From Candidatus Dormiibacterota bacterium (GTDB lineage Bacteria; Vulcanimicrobiota; Vulcanimicrobiia; Vulcanimicrobiales; Vulcanimicrobiaceae), in assembly GCA_035532035.1 (NCBI GenBank), contig DATKRS010000019.1, positions 62,001 to 126,000 of the forward strand: a DNA stretch of 64,000 nucleotides, written 5' to 3'. The stretch's first letter is position 1, and every line of letters begins with the position of its first letter. Positions 1 through 7,824 of the stretch are shown here, in pieces. Both the position numbers and the translations under genes were made by a program. The notes under the pieces are model-generated. The model ran no database searches. It worked only from the letters and a program-made list of their open reading frames with translations, and was not told the DNA's origin.

Positions 1-512
1 AACACGAGCGCGAGGGCCACTTGCAGCGGAACCGACAGGTACGAAAGCGCTCGGTAGTATGGATCGGCGACCAAATCGGGACAATGGCGCGCGCGCTCCT
101 CTTTCGACGGAACGTAACGGTTCTTCACGATGAGCCACTTGATGTGCGCCCACGTGAACCCGCGACGCGTCGTATGCGGATCGCCCGCGTGATCGGAGTG
201 GGCGTGATGGACGCGATGCGTCGCCACCCACTCGATGGGCGCTCCTTGCATCGCGAGCGTCCCGACGGTCGCGACGATATGTTCCAGAGGCCATCGCAAG
301 CGTAAGCTGCGATGGGTGAGCGTTCGATGGTAGCCGAGCGTCACGCCGATCGCGCCGGTCACATACGCGAGGACGGCGGCGGCGGCGACCGCCTGCCACG
401 AGAAGAATGCCGGAATGACGGCCAGGAGCGCGCAGACGTGAATTGCCGCAAGCGCTACGCCGTTCGTCCAGTTGGGCCTGCGAGCCCAGAGGCGTCGCTT
501 TGCAAGTTGCAT
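1..512 (-). CDS. Fatty acid desaturase (acyl-CoA delta-9 type), partial
   Basis: Membrane di-iron desaturase that would put a double bond into acyl chains. Translating the minus strand from the ATG at 512 gives a hydrophobic N-terminal segment, then the first histidine box (GYHRTLTHRS, H-x4-H) and the second box (HRVHHAHSD, HxxHH), in the order and spacing of the stearoyl-CoA desaturase family. The third histidine box and the stop lie beyond base 1. No clear Shine-Dalgarno sequence precedes the start. The family call is firm; substrate and regiochemistry are unknown. Confidence 0.93.
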   Translation of the reverse strand, partial: MQLAKRRLWARRPNWTNGVALAAIHVCALLAVIPAFFSWQAVAAAAVLAYVTGAIGVTLGYHRTLTHRSLRLRWPLEHIVATVGTLAMQGAPIEWVATHRVHHAHSDHAGDPHTTRRGFTWAHIKWLIVKNRYVPSKEERARHCPDLVADPYYRALSYLSVPLQVALALV

Positions 513-548
513 GGAGATTTATGGTCTATTCCCCGAAAGAAGCGGAAA

Positions 549-2135
549 TCATCTCCCCACGACGTCGGGAGCGAGGCCAACCTCGATTTTCGTCTCGAAG
601 GTACGGTCCCACGGCAGCGTGATGCGCATGGCCGCTATATGATATCCGGGATATAATTGCGTTAAGATTCCTTGCGCGTCATTCCAGAGCAAGGCCCGAT
701 TCTCTTGGGCGACGGCTGCAGCGCTCGGCGGCAAGAGCAGCATACGGTCGATATTCTGCGCTTTGAGCTGCGCATTCAATAGAGGCCGCACCTCGACGTG
801 ATAGGCGTAATCGTCGGTAAACCGCATGAAGGTGAACTCCTTGTGCGCCAAGGCATCGTACCTTCCCGAGCGCCGGCCGACGCCTGCGGCGACCGCCTCG
901 GCAAGCGCCGTTCCTACCGTATTGGCATTGGTGTTCCAAGAGGCATACGCGTCGAGCCGCCTGGCGACGCCATCGGCGAGAATGCGCCGGGCGAAGGCGC
1001 CCTGATCGGCATATCCAGGGTTCCCTCCGCCCTCCAGAAACGTGATGTCTGCGAGTGCGACGGAACGCCCTGCCGTTTCGTCGGCACGCATCGCGCTCAC
1101 GAAAGCATCGTCCTGCACCGCCGAGGTCGCGGGAACGCGCACGTAAAGCACGATCTCGGGGTTTTCGTCGGTCTCGACGCCTCCGCAAAGCGCGATGAGC
1201 CGTGCGATCGCCACGGAAACGGGAGCATACTCGAGCGGGTCCTGAGCGAGCGCTCCTCCGGGCGTGGAGTAACGCACCGCAACACGCGGCTGCCAGTGGA
1301 CGCTGCGCGCCAGGGCGTGCGCGACGAGGGCCATTCCCAGCTCGTCGGCGCCGGGCTCGATCGCGACCCGCTGCGCAGCGTTGTCGGAGGCGATGTCGCC
1401 TTCAAGCGCTACACGATCCGGGACGTCGATGCCGATCGGTCCGGCATCGTCCTGACCGAGCACGAGCAGATCGAGCGCCGAAGAAGGCGCAGCAGCCTTC
1501 GCCACCCACAATCGGTCAACGGCGAGATCGCGCGCGCGATCCGCCACGTACTCGTCGAATGCAGAGCCGGCTAGCGCGCGGAGCTGCTCGGCACGCGCCT
1601 GCTCGTCGGGCAAGAGCGGATCGTGGAGCTTGGCGTACTTCCACAAGTACTGCCACGTCGCACCCGATGCAAAATACGGCTGCCCGGGCCCGATTGCCGG
1701 TATTCCCGTCGGCGCGAGCCGCATGATGGTGCCGAAGGCGGCAAACCACGCTTTGGGCCGACGATCGCGCAGCCGTATGACGTCGCGCACGCGATAGTAG
1801 GCGTCGTCGTAGGTCGTGCCGGGAACCCGCGATGCGAGAAGCCCTCCGTAGACGAGCATGTCGGTAGAGAGCACGTACGCGCTCGCGTTGCGCGGCGCGC
1901 GCGCGTTCAGCCAAGCGACGATTGCGTCCGGGGAGCCTGGCTCCAAGTAATGGCCGAGCAGCGCATGCGGCGGCGTGACGACGCTGCGCCCGGCGATGCG
2001 CCCAAGCAACACCGGAAGCTGCAGCGTCACCGGCCGGTCGTCCATCGAGACGAAGACGATCGGGCCGCCCGGCGTCGCAGCGGCCGGCCCAGCCGAGAGC
2101 GCAAGCGCGGCCATCAACGCGAGCGCGAACTTCAC
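549..2135 (-). CDS. DUF4127 family exported protein
   Basis: A protein of 528 aa with a cleavable-looking signal peptide (hydrophobic residues 3-20). The motif FVSMDDRPVT and then LLGHYLEPG are typical of DUF4127, a family of unknown function. The GTG start overlaps the murQ stop by 4 nt (GTGA), so it is the last cistron of the muropeptide-salvage run. The signal peptide places it outside the cytoplasm, unlike MurQ and AnmK. A hydrolytic or binding role on cell-wall sugars is an inference from context only. No catalytic residues can be assigned. Confidence 0.85.
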   Translation of the reverse strand: MKFALALMAALALSAGPAAATPGGPIVFVSMDDRPVTLQLPVLLGRIAGRSVVTPPHALLGHYLEPGSPDAIVAWLNARAPRNASAYVLSTDMLVYGGLLASRVPGTTYDDAYYRVRDVIRLRDRRPKAWFAAFGTIMRLAPTGIPAIGPGQPYFASGATWQYLWKYAKLHDPLLPDEQARAEQLRALAGSAFDEYVADRARDLAVDRLWVAKAAAPSSALDLLVLGQDDAGPIGIDVPDRVALEGDIASDNAAQRVAIEPGADELGMALVAHALARSVHWQPRVAVRYSTPGGALAQDPLEYAPVSVAIARLIALCGGVETDENPEIVLYVRVPATSAVQDDAFVSAMRADETAGRSVALADITFLEGGGNPGYADQGAFARRILADGVARRLDAYASWNTNANTVGTALAEAVAAGVGRRSGRYDALAHKEFTFMRFTDDYAYHVEVRPLLNAQLKAQNIDRMLLLPPSAAAVAQENRALLWNDAQGILTQLYPGYHIAAMRITLPWDRTFETKIEVGLAPDVVGR

Positions 2136-3016
2136 AACGCCTCACGCAGCCGGCCGCGTGCGCGCTCGAGCGTGCGACGCGCCGTCGCGGCATCGACGCC
2201 GTGACGCGCCATCACGACGGCAACTTTGACGCTCCCGTCACACGCGGCGAGGAGCGTCGCGGCGCGCGCCTCGTCGACGCCGGCGATACGGCAGACGAGC
2301 CGTCGCGCGCGTTCCGAGAGCTTGCGGTTGGAGGCGACGACGTCGACCATGAGATTCCCGTACACTCTGCCGAGCAGGACCATCGCGGCGGTGGAGATCG
2401 CGTTCAGCACGACCTTCTGCGCCGTCCCCGCACGCATCCGCGTCGAGCCGGCGACCGGCTCGGCTCCCGTGTGAAGCACGATTGCGCGCTGCGCGGCGGC
2501 AGCAAGCGCGGACCGGTCGGTGTTGACGATTGCAACCGTGAATGCGCCGCGCGCACCCGCGGCCGTCACCGCTGCGATCACGAAGGACGCACCGCCGGCG
2601 GCAGAGAGCCCGATCACCACATCGCCCGCATCGACGTCGCGCACAGCCTCTTCGCCTGCCCGCGCATCGTCTTCCGCGCCCTCGACCGCCCGCACGAGTG
2701 CGCTCGCTCCACCGGCGAGGTGCGCTCGGACGAGCCCGGGCTCAACCCCGAACGTCGGCGGCATCTCCGCAGCATCGAGCATCGCCAGCCTTCCGCTCGT
2801 TCCGGCCCCGACGTAGTGCAGCCGACCGCCGTCCTCCAAACGGCGAACGATCTCGTCGACGACGCCTGCAATTTCGTGCCGCCGCGCGAAGACCGCCTCG
2901 ACGGCACCGCGTTGCGCTTCAATCAAGAGTGTGACGAGCGCGTCGGAGGAGAGAGCGTCGAGATCGGTACTGCGCTCGTCGACGGCCTCCGTCTCGGGAA
3001 GGTCGTCGCTTAGCAC
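2132..3016 (-). CDS. murQ: N-acetylmuramic acid 6-phosphate etherase
   Basis: Cleaves the lactyl ether of MurNAc-6-phosphate to give GlcNAc-6-phosphate and D-lactate in the cytoplasm. The 294-aa product has the SIS-type sugar-phosphate fold signature (HYVGAGTSGRLAMLDAAEMP), the family motif PPTFG, and EGAEDD, which holds a conserved active-site glutamate. GSTRMRAGTAQK is also typical. The GTG at 3016 is chosen because it overlaps the anmK stop, gives the usual MurQ length and leaves no extra N-terminus. It receives its substrate from AnmK, encoded just upstream. Confidence 0.96.
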   Translation of the reverse strand: MLSDDLPETEAVDERSTDLDALSSDALVTLLIEAQRGAVEAVFARRHEIAGVVDEIVRRLEDGGRLHYVGAGTSGRLAMLDAAEMPPTFGVEPGLVRAHLAGGASALVRAVEGAEDDARAGEEAVRDVDAGDVVIGLSAAGGASFVIAAVTAAGARGAFTVAIVNTDRSALAAAAQRAIVLHTGAEPVAGSTRMRAGTAQKVVLNAISTAAMVLLGRVYGNLMVDVVASNRKLSERARRLVCRIAGVDEARAATLLAACDGSVKVAVVMARHGVDAATARRTLERARGRLREAL

Positions 3017-4143
3017 TCTGCCTCGACGCGCGCGAGCAGCGCGCTCAACTCGTACGGAGCGATGGAGCCGAGCGCGACCGGCGTGCGCGCTCCCGTCGCG
3101 CGAGGAACGTTCGCGCAACGCCCACGTAGCGTTTCGTAGCCGAGCACGGCGAACGCGACGGCTTCCTTTGCATCCGGCGAGATGCCCATCGCATCCGAGC
3201 GTTCGACGCGCGAGCCGGAAAGCCGCGCCGCAAGGCGCGCCAGCAACGCTGGATTGTTCGCACCCCCGCCCGAGACGATCACGCGCGCGCGCGGCGGCGC
3301 GTACGCCGCTATGTCGTGGGCAACGGTCGTCGCGGTGAGCTCCGTGAGGGTAGCGGCCGCGTCCTCCGTCGAGAGGTGCTCGAGCGCGCGATGCGCCGCG
3401 AGAAAGTGCTCCCCGAAGCGCTCGCGCCCCGTGCTCTTCGGCGGCGGTAGAGCGAAGTACGGATCCGCCAGCATCGCCGCGAGCGTACCTTCGTCGACGC
3501 GTCCTCGCGCTGCGAGTGCGCCGTCTTCGTCGAAGCGCTCGGTGCCATGCGTGCGCGCTCGCACGAGCGCGTCGACCAGCATGTTGCCGGGGCCCGTATC
3601 GAATGCAACGATCTCCTCGCTTCCCTTCGGCAGGACCGTGATGTTCGCAATGCCGCCGACATTCAACGCCACGCGATCTTCGTTCTCACTCTGGAAGAGG
3701 AGCGCATCCACATACGGGACGAGCGGGGCGCCATGACCGCCCGCCGCGCAATCCGCGCTGCGAAAATCGTAGCAAACGCTCGCACGGACGGCTTCGCGGA
3801 TTGCAAAGGCGTCGCCGAGCTGCAGCGTGATCCCGCGGCCGCCGTCGTGAAAGACGGTCTGCCCGTGTGAGGCCACGTAGTCGGCGCGCTCCCCGTTCAA
3901 AACCGCGCACGCCGCCCGCCCGAAGGCCTCGCCGAGGCGATGATGGAGCTCGGCGGCCTCGGCAAAGCTTCCGCGGTTCGGCGGAAGCGCGCGCGCGAGC
4001 GCGGTGAAGAGATCGTCGTCGAAGGCATGGGTCGCGAATCGCATGACTTCAATTGTGTAGCGCGCGCCGCGCGGGTGAATCCGCACGAGAGCCGTGTCGA
4101 TGCCGTCGAGCGACGTGCCGCTCATCACTCCGACGGCGATCAC
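3010..4143 (-). CDS. anmK: Anhydro-N-acetylmuramic acid kinase
   Basis: Phosphorylates and opens 1,6-anhydro-MurNAc to MurNAc-6-phosphate with ATP, feeding MurQ. The 377-aa product starts with the family phosphate-binding motif (GVMSGTSLDGID). It then shows ASHGQTVFHDGG, NVGGIANITVL and FDTGPGNMLVD, whose aspartate is the catalytic-base region. The GTG at 4143 shares GTGA with the stop of the preceding serine-hydrolase gene, which indicates translational coupling. The murQ start overlaps its own end by 7 nt. Confidence 0.97.
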   Translation of the reverse strand: MIAVGVMSGTSLDGIDTALVRIHPRGARYTIEVMRFATHAFDDDLFTALARALPPNRGSFAEAAELHHRLGEAFGRAACAVLNGERADYVASHGQTVFHDGGRGITLQLGDAFAIREAVRASVCYDFRSADCAAGGHGAPLVPYVDALLFQSENEDRVALNVGGIANITVLPKGSEEIVAFDTGPGNMLVDALVRARTHGTERFDEDGALAARGRVDEGTLAAMLADPYFALPPPKSTGRERFGEHFLAAHRALEHLSTEDAAATLTELTATTVAHDIAAYAPPRARVIVSGGGANNPALLARLAARLSGSRVERSDAMGISPDAKEAVAFAVLGYETLRGRCANVPRATGARTPVALGSIAPYELSALLARVEAEC

Positions 4144-5171
4144 GACAGCTCCGACGCTGCGGTTTCGCAGAAGGCGGCACGAAGATCGCGGGTATCGTTG
4201 CGACCGAAGTAGACGCCGTTCGTCAGCAAGACGCATTGGAGGTCGCGCTGCGGGTCCGCCCACACGCACGTGCCGACGAAGCCCGTGTGGCCGAAGCTCC
4301 TCGGCGAGAAGAGCCGTCCGCAGGAGTTCTCGTCGGTCGTCTTGAGAGCCCAGCCGAGGCCGCGCCGCAACACGGGATCCCATGCTTGCTCGCACGTTGC
4401 CTCCGCTACCATCGAAGGCGGCAGCAGGCTGCTGGAACGGCCACGAAGCGGGCCGAGATAGGCTTCCGCCAGCCACGCGACGTCCGCCGCGCTTGCAAAG
4501 AGACCGGCGTGTCCGGCCACGCCGCCCATGAGATATGCCTTCTCGTCGTGGACATAGCCCTGAACGCGTCCGCGCCAGCCGTCGTCTTCAGTCGCGGGTA
4601 TCGACCCACGCTCGCCCGCGCTCGGGCGGAAGGCCAGGTTCGGCCGCGCGAACGCGTGCGCGACGACCGACGCGAGCGAGCGTCGGTGGAGGCGTTCGAG
4701 CAGCATCCCAACAGCGATGAATCCGAGGTCGCTGTAGATCACCCGCTCGCCGGGCCGCGCCGAGAGCGGCTCGCGAATCGTAAACTCTTCGACGTTGTGG
4801 TCGAGCAGGAGGCGGTAATCCGCGCCGGAGTTCATGCCGGAGTCGTGTGCCAGCAGCATGCGCAGCGTGATCGCGGCATGCGGCGTTTCGCGCCACTCGG
4901 GAAAGAGGTCCTGGAGACTTGCGTCGAGAGCGATGCGCTCGTCGGAGACGGCGCGCAGCGCCAAGGTCGCCGTGAAAAGCTTCGTCAGCGACGCAAGGTC
5001 GAAGCGCGTGTCGGCAAAAACCGCCCGCGCTTGCGCGTCCGTTCGCGTAACGCCGTACGCGCGCTCGAAGCGCAGCCGCCCGGCATGCTCGATTCGCGCC
5101 ACGGCCGCCGTGAACGCGGTGCCGCACGCCTCACGCAGCAGCGCGTCGACCCCAGCGAACGCCCGGCTCAT
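4140..5171 (-). CDS. Serine hydrolase, class C beta-lactamase-like fold
   Basis: A 343-aa penicillin-binding-protein-like hydrolase with the three motifs of the fold: S61-L-T-K64, Y147-S-D and HTG (in place of KTG). No signal peptide is seen, so it is probably cytoplasmic. It sits between nagZ and anmK with 4-nt overlaps on both sides. Acting on the peptide part of muropeptides (amidase or D-aminopeptidase) is therefore a reasonable inference, but the family also contains esterases. The ATG at 5171 overlaps the nagZ stop (ATGA). Confidence 0.9.
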   Translation of the reverse strand: MSRAFAGVDALLREACGTAFTAAVARIEHAGRLRFERAYGVTRTDAQARAVFADTRFDLASLTKLFTATLALRAVSDERIALDASLQDLFPEWRETPHAAITLRMLLAHDSGMNSGADYRLLLDHNVEEFTIREPLSARPGERVIYSDLGFIAVGMLLERLHRRSLASVVAHAFARPNLAFRPSAGERGSIPATEDDGWRGRVQGYVHDEKAYLMGGVAGHAGLFASAADVAWLAEAYLGPLRGRSSSLLPPSMVAEATCEQAWDPVLRRGLGWALKTTDENSCGRLFSPRSFGHTGFVGTCVWADPQRDLQCVLLTNGVYFGRNDTRDLRAAFCETAASELS

Positions 5172-6151
5172 ATCGGCAGCGGCGGCTGCAGCTGCGAGCG
5201 CAGTCTTTTGAGCCGCCCCGACGCCTCTTGCAGGCGCTCGAGCGCGAGATCCCCGTCTTTCACCGCGCGCACGACCCGCTGCGCGATGGTAACGGCGAGC
5301 GTCGGATCGTGGCTCACCGTGACCGCGTCGGCCCCGGCACGCAGCGCGCGCCACGCCCCCTCGGCGCTTCCGTACTCGTTCGCGATGGCTGCCATCTGCA
5401 GGCAATCGGTGAAGCAAACGCCGCCGAACCCGAACTCCTCGCGCAGCAAGGTCGTGAGGATGCGCGGCGAGAGCGTCGCCGGATACTCGGAATCGAGCGC
5501 GGCAACGACGACGTGAGCCGTCATCATCGCCCGAGCGCTCGACGCGACCGCTGCGAACGGAACGAGATCGCGCGACCGCAGCGTGCTCTCGTCGAGTGCG
5601 ATGACGGGCAAGCCATGATGTGAATCGGTCGCCGTCGCTCCGTGCCCGGGAAAGTGCTTGTACGTTGCCACGACTCCGCCGCTCTCGAGTCCGCGGGCGA
5701 ACGCGCGCGCCGATTCGGTGACGACGTGCGGATCCGAGCCGAACGAACGATCTCCGATGACGGTATTCCTCGGATCGACCGCAAGATCCAAGACAGGCGC
5801 GAAGTCGAGATTGCACCCCGCACGGCGAAGGTCGTCGGCGCAGCGGGCGCCGATTCGCTCAGCCCGCGCCGCATCGCCACCGATCTCCGCGGCCGAAGGC
5901 ATCGGCGCGACGCCTTCGCGCAAGCGCATGACGCGGCCGCCCTCTTGATCGATCGCCAGAATCGGCGCGAGATCGTACCGGGCGCGCAACCGGTCGGTCA
6001 GCGCTCGAAGCGCACGGAGCGACTCGGTGTTACGATCGAAGAAAATGAAGCCGCCGAACGGGTAGGCGCTCCAGCGCGCGTCGCACGCGTCCTCTTCACG
6101 CACGCCCGTCACGACGACCGACGCAGCGAGGTCCGATAACGAGGCGCTCAC
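5168..6151 (-). CDS. nagZ: Beta-N-acetylhexosaminidase (NagZ type, GH3)
   Basis: Removes GlcNAc from GlcNAc-anhydroMurNAc (peptide) during peptidoglycan recycling. The 327-aa single-domain GH3 protein has IDQEGGRVMRL (residues 67-77) and the NagZ loop starting at K165-H166 (KHFPGHGATATDSH) with its catalytic His-Asp pair. D249 in CFTDCLQM is the expected nucleophile, where the usual sequence is SDDLxM. No export signal is seen. The GTG start at 6151 overlaps the ABC-ATPase stop by 4 nt. Its product is the substrate for AnmK, two genes downstream. Confidence 0.95.
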   Translation of the reverse strand: MSASLSDLAASVVVTGVREEDACDARWSAYPFGGFIFFDRNTESLRALRALTDRLRARYDLAPILAIDQEGGRVMRLREGVAPMPSAAEIGGDAARAERIGARCADDLRRAGCNLDFAPVLDLAVDPRNTVIGDRSFGSDPHVVTESARAFARGLESGGVVATYKHFPGHGATATDSHHGLPVIALDESTLRSRDLVPFAAVASSARAMMTAHVVVAALDSEYPATLSPRILTTLLREEFGFGGVCFTDCLQMAAIANEYGSAEGAWRALRAGADAVTVSHDPTLAVTIAQRVVRAVKDGDLALERLQEASGRLKRLRSQLQPPLPI

Positions 6152-7194
6152 GGAATCGCCGCTCCGCTCGTCGCATCGAATCGCCGTACGTGATCTGCCG
6201 GAAAGTGCAGCGCAACCACGTCTCCGCGCGCATAGGTACGCTCGACCGGAACGCGAGCAGAGACGAGGCCGCGATTCGTTCGCACGTGCACGTACGCATC
6301 GGCACCGACGGATTCCCAGCGCTCGACCGGGCCGCGTAGCGAGCCGTCCGCCACGACGCACACCCGCTCGGGACGAATTCCCACGATCCATGAGCCGTCG
6401 CGCAAGACGTTCATCGGCGGAACGCCCACAGCGGATGCCGCTCGCAGCGTTGCAGGCGCATCGTAAACGCGTTGCGGCGGACCGCAGTCCTCGAGATGCC
6501 CGTCGACCAAAACCGCCAGCACGTCGGCGATCATCATCGCCTCGGCGTGGTCGTGCGTCACGTAGACCACGGGGCCGCCGAAGCGACCGCGCAGATCGCG
6601 CATCGCGTCGCGAACGCGCCCCCGCAGCGCTGGGTCGAGATGTGCCAGCGGCTCGTCCAGCAAGAGCGCGAGCGGATCGGAAAGAAGCGCGCGTGCGAGC
6701 GAGACGCGTTGCCGCTCGCCACCGGAGAGTTCCCGCGGCCTTCGTTCCAGGTGGACCTCGACGTGCAGAGCGACCGCAATCTGCTCGACGCGCGAGGGGG
6801 GAGCACCGCGACGCAACGCAAACGCAAGATTCTCGCGCACGCTCATCGTCGGAAAGAGCGCGTCGTCTTGAAACACTAACGCGATGCGCCGCAGCCGGGC
6901 GGGGAGAGCATCCAGCGCACTGCCGTCGAGTACGACCTCGCCGCGCTGTGCCGCGAGCAAACCGGCAACCACGCGAAGCAGCGTGCTCTTCCCGGCTCCC
7001 GAAGGTCCCACGACCGCCAGCGTCGATCCCGCGGCGACGGAGAAGCTCACGCCGTCGAGTGCGGCGCGCGCGCGCGGCGCGCGCGCGTATGCGAATGCGA
7101 GATCCGCAACGTATAGGCCGGGCTCGCAGGGACTAGCGAATGGTGATGATCTGTGCCACGATTCGGCCTTGGATGACGCTCGCGTCGATTTCAA
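6148..7194 (-). CDS. ABC transporter ATP-binding protein, sugar-importer (MsmK/UgpC) type
   Basis: Cytoplasmic ATPase with Walker A (GPSGAGKS), Q-loop (VFQDD), signature (LSGGERQ), Walker B (LALLLDEP) and H-loop (VTHDH), followed by a C-terminal TOBE-like region with GIRPE as in carbohydrate importers. No permease or binding-protein gene is nearby, so its partners are encoded elsewhere. The only upstream start in frame is TTG at 7194, which makes it overlap the preceding gene by 62 nt. It lies directly before nagZ with a GTGA overlap, which suggests uptake of cell-wall sugars. Confidence 0.9.
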   Translation of the reverse strand: MKSTRASSKAESWHRSSPFASPCEPGLYVADLAFAYARAPRARAALDGVSFSVAAGSTLAVVGPSGAGKSTLLRVVAGLLAAQRGEVVLDGSALDALPARLRRIALVFQDDALFPTMSVRENLAFALRRGAPPSRVEQIAVALHVEVHLERRPRELSGGERQRVSLARALLSDPLALLLDEPLAHLDPALRGRVRDAMRDLRGRFGGPVVYVTHDHAEAMMIADVLAVLVDGHLEDCGPPQRVYDAPATLRAASAVGVPPMNVLRDGSWIVGIRPERVCVVADGSLRGPVERWESVGADAYVHVRTNRGLVSARVPVERTYARGDVVALHFPADHVRRFDATSGAAIP

Positions 7195-7486
7195 CGTAGC
7201 GTCCCGGCCGAATGTCTGTAATCGTCGCGTAGCCGCCGGGCGTGTCGATGTCCGTGCTCGGCGTGACCACGACAGTCCGGACTCCCTCGCCGGTCCGAAC
7301 GACGATGATCGCGTTCATATAGTCTACGCTGACGACCCGTCCTGAGACGTGCGCCTCGTGCGGACTCCGGTCGCTGCGAGCGACCGCGGGCAGGAGCGGA
7401 ACGACCGCTGCGAGCAGGCAGGCGGCAAAGATGCGGCGGGTCATGATCCAATTCGCGTAACGTAGCAGAGCAAGCATTCGTTTCAC
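7133..7486 (-). CDS. Small exported protein, unknown function
   Basis: A 117-aa product with a hydrophobic signal-like stretch (residues 16-36), then a short beta-rich domain (GRVVSVDYMNAIIVVRTGEG) like OB/DUF5666-type folds. The GTG at 7486 overlaps the stop of the gene before it (GTGA). An internal ATG at 7444 would give a more compact signal peptide and may be the real start. It is part of the same overlapping run as the muropeptide genes. Function is unknown. Confidence 0.7.
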   Translation of the reverse strand: MKRMLALLRYANWIMTRRIFAACLLAAVVPLLPAVARSDRSPHEAHVSGRVVSVDYMNAIIVVRTGEGVRTVVVTPSTDIDTPGGYATITDIRPGRYVEIDASVIQGRIVAQIITIR

Positions 7487-7824
7487 GTGCCATCCGGAGA
7501 ACCTTCCAGCTCGGACGCGTACTCCCGCCGCGCGACGGCCGCATCCGAACCTCCCGCGCGAACGCGCTCGACGAGCGCGCGCAGGCGTCGCACGGAAGCG
7601 TCATCCGCGCGTCTTCCGGCGAGGACGAGGCGCAGCGCGAGCACGGCGAGCTGGGGCGTACGTGGCCCGAGCACGCGCATCCCCTCATAAAACGGGCGCG
7701 CGGCGTCGTTCGGCGGCGGATGCGCCAGCAGAGACGTGACGAGCCCGGGCAGAGAGCCGTCAGGGTCGAGAAGCTGCGCGTCGATCAGCGCGGCGGCCTT
7801 ACCGCCGGGCAGTAACGATGACAC
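7483..7824 (-). CDS. Hypothetical protein in salvage operon
   Basis: About 113 aa from a GTG at 7824 that overlaps the end of the TonB-receptor gene by 26 nt; a longer start is possible. The sequence is rich in Ala, Arg and Leu and looks helical (residues 50-100), with no signal peptide or motif that I recognise. Its stop overlaps the next start by 4 nt, which supports a real, translationally coupled gene. No function can be offered. Confidence 0.6.
   Translation of the reverse strand: MSSLLPGGKAAALIDAQLLDPDGSLPGLVTSLLAHPPPNDAARPFYEGMRVLGPRTPQLAVLALRLVLAGRRADDASVRRLRALVERVRAGGSDAAVARREYASELEGSPDGT

Noticed and set aside
4053-5516. Long plus-strand frame opposite anmK, the serine hydrolase and nagZ
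   Set aside because: Arg/Ala-rich, no domain, and fully antisense to genes with clear catalytic motifs.
6148-7194. Molybdate or iron importer ATPase
   Set aside because: The C-terminal region with GIRPE and TOBE-like strands fits sugar importers better, and no matching permease is nearby; the substrate remains open.
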